Below are positions 48,483 through 60,204 of a stretch of 64,000 bases of DNA, piece after piece. Every line of letters starts with the position of its first letter. Position 1 is the stretch's first letter. The stretch comes from Phytophthora quininea (lineage: Eukaryota; Oomycota; Peronosporomycetes; Peronosporales; Peronosporaceae). A model generated the notes under the pieces. It was not told where the DNA came from. It saw only the letters and a list, made by a program, of their open reading frames with translations, and did not search any database. Both the position numbers and the translations under genes were made by a program. The stretch is taken from NCBI GenBank assembly GCA_011947345.1, contig JAAVTG010000554.1, positions 248,001 to 312,000 of the forward strand, in the 5' to 3' direction.

Positions 48483-50633
48483 GACAAGAAGTGCTGCTGC
48501 TGCCGGAAAGAAAGGTGTCAGGGTTTCGACAACGTTGGACTGAACTGCTAAAGGAAGGATGGACCTCGAAGAAACTTACCGGCTTGGAGATAGAGCACAC
48601 GTACCTGCGTCCAGGAAAGACTAAAAACGACAAGCGCGGCGTGGATTATTTCGTGGGGCCCGAAGAATTGATACTTTTCCTAAACAATCACGAAAGGTAT
48701 TTACTCTGACGCGATGGAGGTGTACGGACTGTACCTAACAACGCTCGTGTTAGTAGCCGAGTTGGAGCGTGAAGTGGCAGAACCTGGCTATCGTCGACAG
48801 ACTCGTGTCCAGATCAAAGCCAACCTTCAGAAACTAGCAGCAATTACTGGCAGAGAAGTGTGTCTGTGGATCGGGTTATTGACCGCGCGTGCGATTTGTC
48901 CTAACAAGGAGAAGCTGTATCACCATTGGAAGACGACGGATGAGGGGGCCGTCCCACGCGAGCGTTTTCGATTGTACATGACGAGAGATAGATTCACCCA
49001 TATCTCGAGCAATCTGCATTTCAATAGCAATTCTAATCCTCGCGCGGTGGTGGACAGAGCTTGGAAACTCCGACCAGTAATTGAGGCGCTGCAGAGGCAA
49101 TTCCAAGCGGGATACGTCCCTTCAGCTGTTATATCTTTTGACGAAGCGATGTTGCCGTCGCGCTCGTCTTTCAATCGCATTCGAGTCTACATGAAGGATA
49201 AACCGCATAAGTATGGCACTAAACTGTTCATGATGTGTTGCGCGGACAACGCGTACTGTGTGAGGCGAGTAGTGGGACGTACCATCGGGTGCGCTCCCTT
49301 TTTTTGTTGAAATTCTAAGTCGGTTATCGTGTACGATACAAGACACTAATTTGTGTTGTCTTATCCGATACAGGTTTGAAGTGTACCGTGGCAAACGCAG
49401 AGTGGAGGGCGGTGCTGCTCCACGATACGGAAAGTCTGGGCCTGCTGCGGTTGTTCGCAACGTGCGCAGCGTTTTTGGAGACGAGCCTTCGACAAGCATG
49501 AGGCTGATTGTCACTAATCGCTACTACACGTCCGGGCTGTTGGCCTTGTATCTGCTAACCCTTGGATTCTACAGTGTAGGCACCGTGATGTCAAACCGAC
49601 TTGGCCTCTGTCAGGAGATATTGGATAATGTCCCGAAGGTCCGTCCAGCAGGAATCGCCAGAGGAACGTTTGCGGTGACAGAGTCCACCACGGTCGAGCA
49701 CTTGCGGATGCTTCGCTGGTGGGACAATAACCCTGTGTACATGTTGTTTTCTGGCGGAAGCATTGAAATGTACTGTGCTGTTCATCGTGAGAAGACTGTC
49801 GAAGTACCTTGTCCCCGTGTGGTAAAGGACTATCATACTTTCATGGGAGGTGTCGATGTTCATGATCAGTTGCGGCTCGAAAGGTGGGAAATGTTGTCAT
49901 GTATTTGAGGTGATAACAGCATATTTTATCGTGAATTGTACGTGATAACTTTAGATATTAACTTCAACTCGCTCTGCGCCTTAAGAAAGTATTACAAGAC
50001 GCTGTTCCTAGGCTTCGTCGATCTTGCTATCATCAACGTATTCATCGTCTACAACCAAGTGCGTTCTGCGGCAAACAAAACCAAGTTATTGCGCGTTGGC
50101 CTTTTGAAGCAGCTGCATCTTGAATTGTGCCAGGTGAACGACGCGAATTGGACCGAACTCAGGCGGACACTAGGGCAAAATGGGACTTCCACCAGACAGC
50201 GAGCTGGAGTCGCTGGAAGCCACATGCCCGTGCAAACTGTCGACAAGCGAAAGGAAACACTGAACGCAGTCGCAAAAGATGTCAGCGAGCATGTAAGGTG
50301 TGTTTGATCTTCACGGAGAAGGTGACAGGAGGCGATACATCTTACCAGTGTGACACGTGCGTCCTCACTTCGATCGACCAAAAGACTGGGGAGACCAAGA
50401 CGTCGCCTGTGTACCTGTGCAACAAAGTGAAGTATGCGTTCGACGGCCAAGCCCGTACGTGCTTTGAGATCTGGCACAAGTGCTGGGGCAACGGCGCGAC
50501 GAAGCCGAGTCGCGGGAAGCGTAAAATCAGAGTGCGAGTGACCGAACGTGGTGAAGAAGGAGCGACTGGTGATCAGGAAACATCCCAGCGGCAGCGCCCG
50601 CGATTGGACGCGTTTACGATCAGCAATCAGTGA
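48483..50633 (+). mobile_element. Decayed piggyBac-like transposase gene
   Basis: The remains read in order: an N-terminal part (LTGLEIEHTYLRPG near 48590), then the DDE domain from 48714 (NKEKLYHHWKTTDEGAVP, MTRDRFTHISSNLHF, then SFDEAMLPSRSSFNR with the first Asp), FEVYRGKRR near 49376, IVTNRYYTSGLLALYLL near 49510, TVMSNRLG, FMGGVDVHDQLRL (third Asp) near 49860 and LRKYYKTLFLGFVDLAIIN near 49985. The C-terminal piece carries Cys/His pairs (CDTC, CNK.., HKCW) like the piggyBac Cys-rich end. At the second catalytic site, relatives have D before R/N-F/Y-Y-T-S; here it is Asn. Further damage: a TAA in the RY-LQLALRLKK stretch near 49955 and frame shifts near 48705, 49985 and 50310. Two introns may exist (GTGCGC to ACAG at about 49290-49374; GTGGGA to TTTAG near 49884-49953). 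No terminal inverted repeats or flanking TTAA pair could be assigned. Confidence 0.75.
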
Positions 50634-50639
50634 TTGCCA

Positions 50640-53600
50640 GCAAAAAGGTGCCGACTCTTCCGTTGATTGCAAGACGATCAAATAATGTGTCTAGGTTTTA
50701 GTATTATACCCTTCGATACAGGATAATTTGTCCAACGGGGGAACCAAAACGCTTCGCGCTGGAAGGGATAAAAATGATACGTTTTGCTTCACAAAGCGCC
50801 CGAATGCGACGACACAGAGGTCTTTCCAGGCTCAGGTCTGGGCCTAGTGCTCGATGCAAAATCCATTGCAAGGCCCCTTGCCCCGGGGATGAGTAATCAA
50901 TAAATTCGTTCCCAGATGGCTCGGTAAAAACTGGTGCAAGAACGGTAATGTTAAAGTATTTCATGTAAAACGGCCTGCGTTGTTACGGACTAAGCTCGGT
51001 ATGCTTTCCACAAATAGAATCGAGGCCTCGTGGTGGATATGATTCAAGTGTGATGGGAATTTGTCCGCCACTGGTTCGTTCACGGAATTTCACAGCGCAC
51101 AAACAGGAATAATGATGTTTTTCTCATTAAAACGGCATTTTTATGGTTTCACTATACTTTAATTTAGTTTGACCACGACGTGCCCCACAGGGGTAAAGGG
51201 AAATCTAATTCTGCGTCGAAATTACATATGTTGCAAGCGTTTATTTGGTTATGCATGCGGAGATTCACGATTATAAAAATTTGGCCAACCTGGAAAACTA
51301 ATAGTATACCTCAAGTTTCAGTAACAAAATGTACTAATCTTGCATTTGTTTTTGGTTGATTATTTTGTACCCGTGGGGTTTAAGAGACTAGATCACCCGT
51401 TAAGCGGAAGGCTAATCATCAATGGGTGGAGGCTCTAATTCACAAAGTTCACAAATAGTCTATGAAGATGTTGCGTTTCGCGCGATCAAAAACTGTCCGA
51501 TATGCTATACACGCGCGAAAAATATCCGTGTTTCGAGAGAGTCAAGATGGAAGGCACTAATGAGTGGATAAAGCTCATGCTGTTGATCGCGAACGTGTGC
51601 ATATTGTGGAGTGTGGACGTACGAAAGAGATAGAACGAAGAAATTAAGGAAGTCGTAGACACAGTGCTGATGTCGAACGATTACTTCGATTGGATTGAGG
51701 CATTGTGCATCAAGCAGAACCTGTTCACGGTGCAAACAGAAGCAGTCAGTCTAAAGGGTGTAAACCAAGAAATTCGCATTACTTTACTTCACGTCAATGA
51801 AAATAACGAACAGCTGAACCGGTTCGTTAAATCCTCTATCGAGAGAGCCACAAAACGCTTAGATATTTGGCTAGTACTCGTGGCTTACGGTGTTCTTGGT
51901 TTCTTGAAAGTGTCAAATAGATCTGGCATTATACCTTCTGCGATTTTGTGCGTGACACATTCAAGTTGATCAAAAAGCTTGGTCCATTGTGGTGCGTATC
52001 CAAAACATATAACGCAGTTCTTGATTTTTGTCACCTCTGTGATCTCGCGAGCAAAGTACGCGGTGAAGCCCAGCATCGTCGATACAGTTGCTGCGCGCCC
52101 AGTACGCTGCACGCCACGGTTTTATTGTACGTGACATGTGAATTTAACTTATGATAGCTAAAAGAATGATCAACACGAGAATTGAAAGCTGCAAACCCTG
52201 AGAAAAATGTCAATTCTGACTTCTATTAACAACGAGTTCGCAGGTCAAGCAAGACAGACTAAAAATAAAAGCTCCGCTAAAGATCTTTACACATGATAAT
52301 AATGCTTTATTTTTATTAATGTAACAAAACAACATTCACGTTGACCGTGCATCGGTTCGACCTGATCTCGTGCCGCTACGGCAGGAAACCAAATTTCATA
52401 AGTGTCATAATTGCCGCCTATGTCGGTGGTATCTATTTTGTTTCAATACAGTGTTCACATCCGTGACACTGGTCTACATAAAAACAATTATGCATGTATT
52501 TAAATATTTCCTGGACATATCATGTACATCCATAGACTGGATATTCCAAATGAATTACGTTTTGAAGTTGTCTGACTCTTCATCACAAACAATCACTAGT
52601 ACTGCAATAGATTATTTAAAACCGTTTTTTCGAGTTGTTACAAGTACCGGTTTACACTGGTCCAATGTTCGTGATGATCTGATGAGCATAATAGAAATCG
52701 AGTACTTCCCAATCGATGAACTACATTTTTCTCACACTAAGCGCTGCTGATAAACCGATTATTAAAACATAGAATCCGTAACCTGAACGGATACTTTCAA
52801 CAGTTATACTCCCGCAGGGTATCATAGAGGTACGAGCATCAACGAGCGAGTTTACACGATGCTCAGAACTACCACCGACATATTAAGTCATGTCGACCAA
52901 TACCGAAACTCCCAGCTAAATGTAAATGACTTCGTGTATTTGATGAGCGATGGACCTCGTGAGTGACGTAAAATTGGCAGAGCCGATGGTCAATGAACTT
53001 CTCAGCCTTGGCGAGTCAGTATAGATGTCGTATCATTAAATATCAGCTGGTAGTGTGCTGCATAGATTAGTTTCCGTTTAACTACAATTTACGTACGAAT
53101 CAACTTCCGACGGAAAGCCATTACGTAATCTTTGTTATTTCAAAGGGCTTAAACGCTCGTATTTATATGTGATTAGATGATCTTAGTTGCTACAAGTTAT
53201 TTTTGATAAACAGAACTCTCACTAAAACTTATGTCTTGTAGCCACCTCGCTAAACAGTTAAGACTAATCGAAATGTCTCCCAGATTACCGGTAGCACATC
53301 AAATTTGCGACCTAGTCTTAAACAGATGGGCATTAGCAAAAACGCTTGGGGAAGTATCAAAGATATGAGTATTGCATAATATTTAGGTCTCTCCTCGGTG
53401 GGGAAGAACAACTGATAGGTGAAAAACAATGCTGAAATTTTTGGCGCCGCTTCAACCGGTTTCCGCTCGACGCTCACATCTCAATTCACTCCGCGATGCC
53501 CCGGACGTCCGGAGCGATGGCTTTGGCAATGCCCGCTCTCGCAGACGCGAGGACCTCGTCCACTCACGTGTCTGATTTCGTCGAGCCATCGCCAACGACT

Positions 53601-54996
53601 TGCGGATGCCTGAGATGACCGAGAACGTGGCCTATCCATGACGATCTCGATAGCGCAAGTCCCGTTGTCGTTGGCGAGCCCACCAACGCGTTGTTAATAT
53701 TCTGCTGATGTCGCGGTTATGCGTAGAAAGCGTTTTCGATGTGGCCGTTTACGAAGACTGGAGGGCAGGCAGCATGCCGCAAGCCGCAGACGTGGAGATG
53801 GGTGGTGGTAACGGCGAAGCGCAAGTGAACAGCGTGATCCAGCTGTGGCTGTTCCCGACATTCGACCAGAGAGCCAAGTTGGATCAAATATTCGCTACGA
53901 ATCGAGCGATCTAGAACAAGATTGTAACTTGCGTCCGACTGGAAGTTTATTGAGACGATCTGATCGGTTGGCGAAAAAGTACCTAGCTAGCAAAAACAAT
54001 GTGTTTATACCCCAATCTTATCGGGGATGACGCTGATCCACAAGCTACATCAATTCTGACAAACATCGAAGATGGGTCCGACAAGATTGTATTGGTCATT
54101 CTAGAAGAGTGTTTGGTTGCCGTGGTTGATGTTTTGGCTTCTCAGGTTTAAGTGGACGCTGGATATGAAAGAATGAAGAAAAAATGATCCAATGAAAGCA
54201 GCTGTGCGCTCTTGTTGTGAATCTCTACGTTGGCGACGTCGAGAAAAATGACTTCGCACTCGCCAATATTACTCAGCTGGTGGACGTTGTGCACGAGCTC
54301 GTCATCGAGTTGACATCAAATCAGTGTGCAATTGTGAAAATCAACATTCTACTTCGAGGTATTTCTAAATAAGCCTTAAATTGTACTATTGCTTCCTCTG
54401 GTTGAGAATGATGGAAACTATGGGATATGACGTTTGATAGTCCAGATGTGGCTATTACTATTGAGAGTTACAAGAGAATAAACAAAATGAGGCTCGGACA
54501 GCGCCCGATCACACCTGAGAACACGAGGCAGCATCCCTTTCGGATCAACTTTCCTTTCGACATGTGTAGAATCTTGTACTCGTGTCCTCCACACTTTGTT
54601 TCGAGCAACAACCAGGGCTTCGCGTCAATGCATGATACTTGATACACCATCATATGCATGTAATACAATGTGTGTATCAGCTTTATGTTGATGTGACCAA
54701 CAATTACTAATGATACTATCGTGCTTTGAGACATTACAATATGTAGTGAACAAGTTTCTTAGCGTTAGAGACTGCAAGATTTCAATCGCTACGAGCTTCT
54801 ACCAGAGTAGGTCAACTCTGGATAAATCAACTACCAAATGATCCACCAATTGATTTGCAACAGATGCTGTGCGTTATGAACCTCCGACCGCACGATAATA
54901 ATCTTTGATTATACTTTGCAACCAATAGGCTTTGCCGTCTTCGTTGACTAGCTCTAGCAGGCGAGAAATTCCGCGAAATACTTGGAACGATTACTG
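50640..54996. other. A+T-rich gene-poor stretch
   Basis: Over 4 kb with no gene I can support. Codon use and base content differ from the surrounding genes. Open frames at 51664-51969, 52370-52750 and 54427-54642 resemble no family. A G+C-rich island at 53440-54020 reads like a broken coding piece: with one shift near 53845 it gives IRPESQVGSNIRYESSDLEQD and then LLRRSDRLAKKYLASKNN, which is reminiscent of the linker before the reverse transcriptase of Copia polyproteins, but this is weak. The whole stretch is probably old repeat debris. Confidence 0.45.
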
Positions 54997-55266
54997 TTAG
55001 ATTGAGACCGGCATTAACATCAAACAGCCTGGTAAAATTTCGTCTTCGAGAGGTGGATTCACTTTTTGTTCTTCAAGCTGCTCTTGGGTTTGTTTAGAGA
55101 CTTGGTTGTCGACTGCACAAAAAGGTCGAAGCAAATTTAGATAAACCTTATTTGGGTACGCGCCACCATAATCAGCAACAAGCAGCTCGTCGTCGCCAAG
55201 TGGCCGACTCCCCGGCCACCCAGCGTCATCCAGGCTCTCAAAGGTCTCTGCCACCGCCATATCCAT
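54997..55266 (-). CDS. Possible small hypothetical protein
   Basis: An ATG-started frame of 89 residues, MDMAVAETFESLDDAG..., with the same G+C-rich codon use as real genes here in its first half (GDDELLVADYGGAYPNK). It begins only 55 bp from the divergent ArfGAP gene, which would make a shared promoter. I recognise no family. It may be the first exon of a longer gene whose later part is lost in the A+T-rich zone. Confidence 0.35.
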   Translation of the reverse strand: MDMAVAETFESLDDAGWPGSRPLGDDELLVADYGGAYPNKVYLNLLRPFCAVDNQVSKQTQEQLEEQKVNPPLEDEILPGCLMLMPVSI

Positions 55267-55321
55267 CGCCCTAGACTGCTACACCTCTCTCCAACCCTTT
55301 AGCACCTCCAACTCCCCAGCG

Positions 55322-57913
55322 ATGCCGTCCGTCAGCGAGAAACGGCAAGAGGAAAAGCTCGTCCAGGAGCTGCGCGACTTCCAGCGCTCCAACGTGTCCA
55401 ACCGCCGCTGCTTCGACTGCAACGAGATGGTGGGCGTTTGCTGGGGTGGATGACTCAGCAATGACTGGTACTGACGCTCCCGAACTGTTGCAGATGCCCC
55501 AGTATGTGTGTCTGGACTTCAATACGTTCGTGTGCACCGCTTGTAGCGGTATCCAGTGAGTACACACCACTGGGGTTAACTTCCAGTCAAAGAGCTGAGA
55601 GCTGATCGCTGTTGAGTTTGTGCTGTGCAGTCGCGAGTTCGCGCACCGCGTCAAGTCCATTTCCATGTCCAAGTTCACCGAGAGCGAGGTCAAGAACATG
55701 GTCAAGTTCGGTGGTAACGAGGTGAGGACAACCAGGAAGAGTATTTTCCTTTTGAGTAGGCTGATACAGATTGGAACGTGATGGTGTAGGCTGCGCAAAG
55801 ATACTGGAGAGCTAAGCACGACCCGAGCTTCCGACCGAACGGCGGCAGTGACGGCGAGCGCACGCGAAACTTTATCCGTTTGACTTACGTTGACCGAAAG
55901 TGCGTGATAGCGACTGCTATTGAAGACCGATTTATATTGACGCGTTGGCAATTTCTCATATAGGTGGGTCTACGAGTCGCCACGACATAAAGACGAGGAA
56001 CCGGAGCGGACATCGTCGGTAAGCCTTTGCTACTGCTATGAACATTAATGTTCGACCACGCTTATTCCTGTGCTATTTCTTGTCGTTCTAGAAGGGAAGC
56101 AAAAGAATGATAAGAAATCTGCAGCCTCGGACAGCGATGACGATTTCTTTTCGTCCAGCTCGAAGCCTTCAAAGTCCAGCAATGGAGGCGCTGACGCTGG
56201 CTTTGCGCAATTTGGAGACTTTTCGCAGTTCGAGAGTACCAGCAAACCAGCAGCAGCTCAACCATCCTTCGGGGATTTCAGTAACTTTGAAAGTGCGCCT
56301 GCTGCACAGAAGGCAAATGATGACTTCGAGGGATTTGGCGACTTCAAGGGCTCCACCGCAAACAGTAGCAGTGCTAGCGCAACATCGAAGGCCACGCCAA
56401 AGGCAGCACCTGCTCCTCCGGCAGCAAGAGATTTTGGCTCGTTCAAGATTGCACCGCCTCCCGGATCGCACTTCTCGTCAGCCAGTACCACCGCAACCCC
56501 CACGCCCACTCCAGTTGTACATGACCTCATGGGTCTCAGCCCTACTAAGAAGGCCGACGACCCGTTCGGCTTTGATGCACCTGCCGCAACATCTGCGACT
56601 CCAAGTAGCCAAGCACCAGTGACTGCATCCCCATTTGACGCATTCGATGCTTCAACGCCAACCAGCAGGGCAGGAAGTCGCTCTTCCTCTTTATCACTCG
56701 ACCCATTCAGCAACGTGACTCCAACTTCAGCAACTCCACAAGCATCCAGCACGCAACATGCTTCGCCATTCGATGCATTTGGCACCCAGCAGTATCGCCA
56801 GCGCCGACTTTTGATGCCATTGCAGCTCCGTCCCCAGCATCGGCCGCCAAGGCTAATGTGTTTGACACGTTTGGTGGAGGTGGAAACGACTTTGGGGATT
56901 TCGCAGGTTCCAGCAGTTCGTCACGCACAAACTCAGCTAACCCTCCAACGCTTGATCCATTCGCAAGCAAGCCCGAGCAGCCACCTACAGCCACAGCGGA
57001 TCCGTTTGCAGCGTTTGACGACATGCAATCTGGTAACATTGCGCCACCGGCGCCTGCACCGACACCTGACTTCGGAGCAGCCAATTTTTCTAGCCCGCAA
57101 GCCGCGGCTACGGATCCTTTGGCTTCGCAAGCGGGAACACAGCACCAGCCCAGCAACAGCATTCGGCGAACCAGGCATTTGGCGGTTTTCCTGGAGCTAC
57201 GCAGCCTATGATGCCCCAGAATGCGTTCAAGAAGCCAAGCACAGCAAGCGTTCAACCAGCAATGCCACAGCAACCTCGGCAGCAGCAATGGTATTCCCAG
57301 GGACAGCAGTTCCCTGGTCAACTGCCTCCTCGCGGAGGTGCTCCACCCCAGTTCCAGTTCAAGTGAAGGTGAGTGCCCAATTCATTCTATTGCTGTGAGT
57401 GATTTAACCATGTTTGACCCTGTTGCATTTCCTAGGCACCGACATCTGTGGCTTCGATCAACGATCCTTTCGCCTCCCTCAACATCGGCGGCACCTTTGG
57501 TTTCTCGAGTTCTGGCGGCAATGGCCCTCAGTCGCGCATAAACTCCGGAGGAGCAGCGAATGCACCTGTAAACCGACCAGGAGCAACCAATTCTTTCGGA
57601 AACAGTCCTGCGCCTCCGGGCTCGTTTCCGTATGGACAGTAAGTGTGTATCTTACTGTGTTGGCTGGATATCGAATGTTGACACTCGTTTTGTCGTGTTC
57701 AGGCAGCAAGCTCGACAGAATTCGTTCACACTTCCTCCGCAGAACAACTCGACAGGGTTTGCCGACCCGAATGCGTAAGTCCCTCATTGCAAGCGGTGAT
57801 GGTCCGATTGCTTTCTGACGATTGAGCTCTTGTCGCAATACAGGTTTGGAGACTTCGCGAGCGCGCCAGCACAAAAGCCTGCTTCATCGGCGAATCCTTT
57901 TGACTTGTTTTGA
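55322..57913 (+). CDS. ArfGAP of the AGFG type with DPF/NPF-rich tail
   Basis: The N-terminal domain is an ArfGAP zinc finger: NRRCFDCNEM, then YVCLDFNTFVCTACSG (C-x2-C-x16-C-x2-C), then HRVKSISMSKFTESEV and GGNEAAQRYWRAKHD. The phrase HRVKSISM is typical of the AGFG (Hrb) subgroup, in which it acts in endocytic sorting. The catalytic Arg of ArfGAPs sits in this HRVKSIS block. The rest is a long low-complexity tail with FGDF, FGFD, DPF and finally NPFDLF, short motifs bound by endocytic adaptors and EH domains. Exons: 55322-55429, 55494-55555, 55631-55721, 55790-55899, 55964-56018, 56092-57368, 57436-57638, 57703-57774, 57844-57913; introns are 64-75 bp. One-base losses are inferred near 56094-56097, near 56780-56800 and near 57140-57150. 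The action on a small Arf GTPase is inferred from the fold. Confidence 0.85.
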
Positions 57914-58380
57914 GCGAGCAATGTGGCAGACATCTCGCGAATGCAGCTTGAGATGACACAATAGCGGTGGCAAAATAGAGCGTTCACACAGACTCAAACC
58001 GGCGCAAAAATACAGGAAAAGTCGCCAGCATTTTGCAGCAGCACGTTGAACTTGACAACACTTTTCGGCAAGCATGGCCGGTCTGGAAGAACGCCAGAGC
58101 AGGACAAGACTGAGGTTTTGGTTGGATTTCATGCTAGCCGCAGGCCAAAGGAAGCGAGTTGCTTGCCGCGTGAAAGACGCACAGCAAGCAGCTCATCGCT
58201 ACAGCTTTGAGTTAGGCAACACAAAATCCGCCCGGACAGAAGAAAGCAGCTAAACGTTCGCTGCGATCAACCCAGTGACGGCAAACGAGGAAGTACGTTG
58301 GTTCTATTGAGATCCCGTTACGCACCGCCTTCCAGAGTCAGCACTCCCAAGTCACTTGAGTTGAGTCGTCGAGAGAGAAC
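57914..58380. other. Intergenic between convergent ArfGAP and RPL9 genes
   Basis: About 470 bp holding the 3' ends of two convergent genes. No coding frame, repeat or RNA gene is recognised here. Confidence 0.45.
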
Positions 58381-58950
58381 TTAGTCCTCCTCGATCTCGA
58401 TGTTGGTCTTCTCCGACACGTAGATACCGTCCAGGAACTTACGGATATCCTTGCGGCGCACCAGGCAGGCCTGCGTGATGTTGGCAGCGTCCTGCGACAC
58501 CTTCTGGAGGTCAATGCCGCTCAGCTCGATCTGGTCCTTGACGTCGCCCGTGCGCACGTACTCGACGCCCTCGGACAGAGCAACGCGACGCACGCGCTTC
58601 TCACCCAGGAAGTTGCGGATCTCCACCACGTTGTTCTCGAACGTGACGTTGATGGGAAAGTGTGCGTACACGAAGCGCATCTTGTACAGGTAGCCGACAC
58701 GCACGCCCGTGATCATGTTCTCGATCAGCGAGCAGACGGTGCGCACGCAGGCGAGCTGCTTGCGGTTGCCGAACCACAGGTCCACGCGGAGCTGCTCCTT
58801 GTTGACGCGGCGCATGTCGAGCGTCAGGTGGCGGAAGTCGCGCGTCAGCGAGCCGCGCTTGCCGCTCACGGTGACCTTGCGGCCCTCAAGCACGAGCTTG
58901 ACGTCCTCGGGGATCTCCACGTAGCGGGTGGCCAAAAGTTGACGGGGCAT
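58381..58950 (-). CDS. RPL9: 60S ribosomal protein L9 (uL6)
   Basis: An intact single-exon frame of 189 residues, the usual eukaryotic length. It starts [17 protein letters not shown] and keeps the family's two halves: [20 protein letters not shown], then [42 protein letters not shown] and the end [21 protein letters not shown]. The frame stays open 180 bp upstream, but the chosen ATG fits the family start. The protein belongs to the large subunit near the GTPase stalk base. Codon use is strongly biased to G/C at third positions, as expected of a highly expressed gene. It is divergent from the Tim17-like gene, with 187 bp between starts. Confidence 0.97.
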   Translation of the reverse strand: MPRQLLATRYVEIPEDVKLVLEGRKVTVSGKRGSLTRDFRHLTLDMRRVNKEQLRVDLWFGNRKQLACVRTVCSLIENMITGVRVGYLYKMRFVYAHFPINVTFENNVVEIRNFLGEKRVRRVALSEGVEYVRTGDVKDQIELSGIDLQKVSQDAANITQACLVRRKDIRKFLDGIYVSEKTNIEIEED

Positions 58951-59137
58951 CTTGCTGGGTTCTGGGGGAATGCTAATTTGCAAGTACCGGTAAACAGCGT
59001 TTGTATGGCGCCGCACTGCAACAGATTGACTGGTTGGCAGGTGTAGGCGAGAGCTGCGTGATCTGATTGGCAGAAACTCGGCATTGGCATATAGACTATA
59101 GAGACCAAAGGTGCTGTCATTAACGAGCGGTGCCAAA

Positions 59138-60014
59138 ATGTTCGAGCGCAGCCCCGAGGTGGACGAGACGCTGGGTGTGTGAGGGCTTTACAGACGCCAC
59201 AAGGCGATGAGGAAGAATTGCTGACTTGTGGTTTTATGGCGACGAACAGCCAAGGCCAAGGGCGCCATTAAGCACATGCTGGTGGGCGCCAGCATGGCCG
59301 GAGCCACGGGAGCGACGGTGGGCGCTGTGCTGGCGGCGCTGCGCAACGAGAGCATCAAGTTTTACGCCGCGTCCATGGGCTCCAACTTCTTCTTGCTGTC
59401 CTCCACGTACATTGGTGCGACTATGGAGTAGTTGTTTTCCGTTTTACCAGGTCAGACTGACGGGGCGTCATGTGTTGCCCGTGGTTGCAGCGTTTGAGGA
59501 GGTTATTGCGGACAAGCGAGGTGACAAGAAGGACTGGATCACGGGGTCCATGGCTGGAGCAATCACCGGTGGCTTTTACGCTGGCTTAGTCGGTACGTGT
59601 GAAGCGAGGAATTTGATGCTGTTGCGAGCTTGTCATGTTGACAAGCATTCCATTTATAACAACGCAGGCGGCCGACTTAAAGGGCTCCAGGGTGCAGCTG
59701 CCGGTGCCGCTGTGGGTGCTGCTGTCGTGATCGGACGTGAGGAGTTCCACCGGTGGCGCCTGTCCAAGGGCGTGGCGCGATACGAAGCCAAGTACGGCGA
59801 GGCTCCGGCCATCTACCACCCAACCACGGCTGTGCTGGTCGAAAGCGAGGGCCCTCCACGGGAGCTGGTGTTCCCATCGCTACTGCCGCAGAGTGCCAAA
59901 ATCTCGGACGAGGAGATCGAGCGGCGCATCATCGCACGAATGGACGAGATTCGCAAGGAGCTGGAAGAGAAACAGGCCAAGGAGAAAGACACTGAGGAAC
60001 AGACACAGAAGTGA
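59138..60014 (+). CDS. Tim17/Tim22/Tim23-like glycine-rich membrane protein
   Basis: Four exons (59138-59174, 59250-59414, 59491-59592, 59668-60014) encode about 216 residues; introns are 75-76 bp with GTGTGT, GTGCGA and GTACGT donors. The product starts [13 protein letters not shown] and has four hydrophobic, Gly/Ala-rich helices with G-x3-G spacing: [51 protein letters not shown] and [17 protein letters not shown]. This is the hallmark of the Tim17/22/23 and PMP24 superfamily of mitochondrial inner-membrane or peroxisomal proteins. The C-terminal 90 residues are soluble and end in a charged helix ([23 protein letters not shown]). It is not plainly Tim17, Tim22 or Tim23 itself. A relative such as the complex I assembly factor TIMMDC1 is a possible match. 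The frame is unbroken. Confidence 0.72.
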
Positions 60015-60204
60015 TGCATACCAAGCCTAATAAAATGTGCAGACTTGTCTAAAAGCAGCGAAAGTATCTTCAGTCGTCTACAAGCAGTTGAAGTGTGTCA
60101 AACGTAACGGATCTCTTCTGCGATTGGCTAAAATTCTGCGTAACCATTATCACACGTCGCAGAGTTCAGTCGCGAGGAATTGCTGGACTGGAACGGCGCG
60201 CATC

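Noticed and set aside
52370..52750. 126-residue frame in the A+T-rich zone
   Set aside because: Low-complexity composition, no family and no neighbouring signals.
58951..59136. Upstream extension of the RPL9 frame by 62 residues
   Set aside because: The family starts at the chosen Met; the extension has no conserved sequence.
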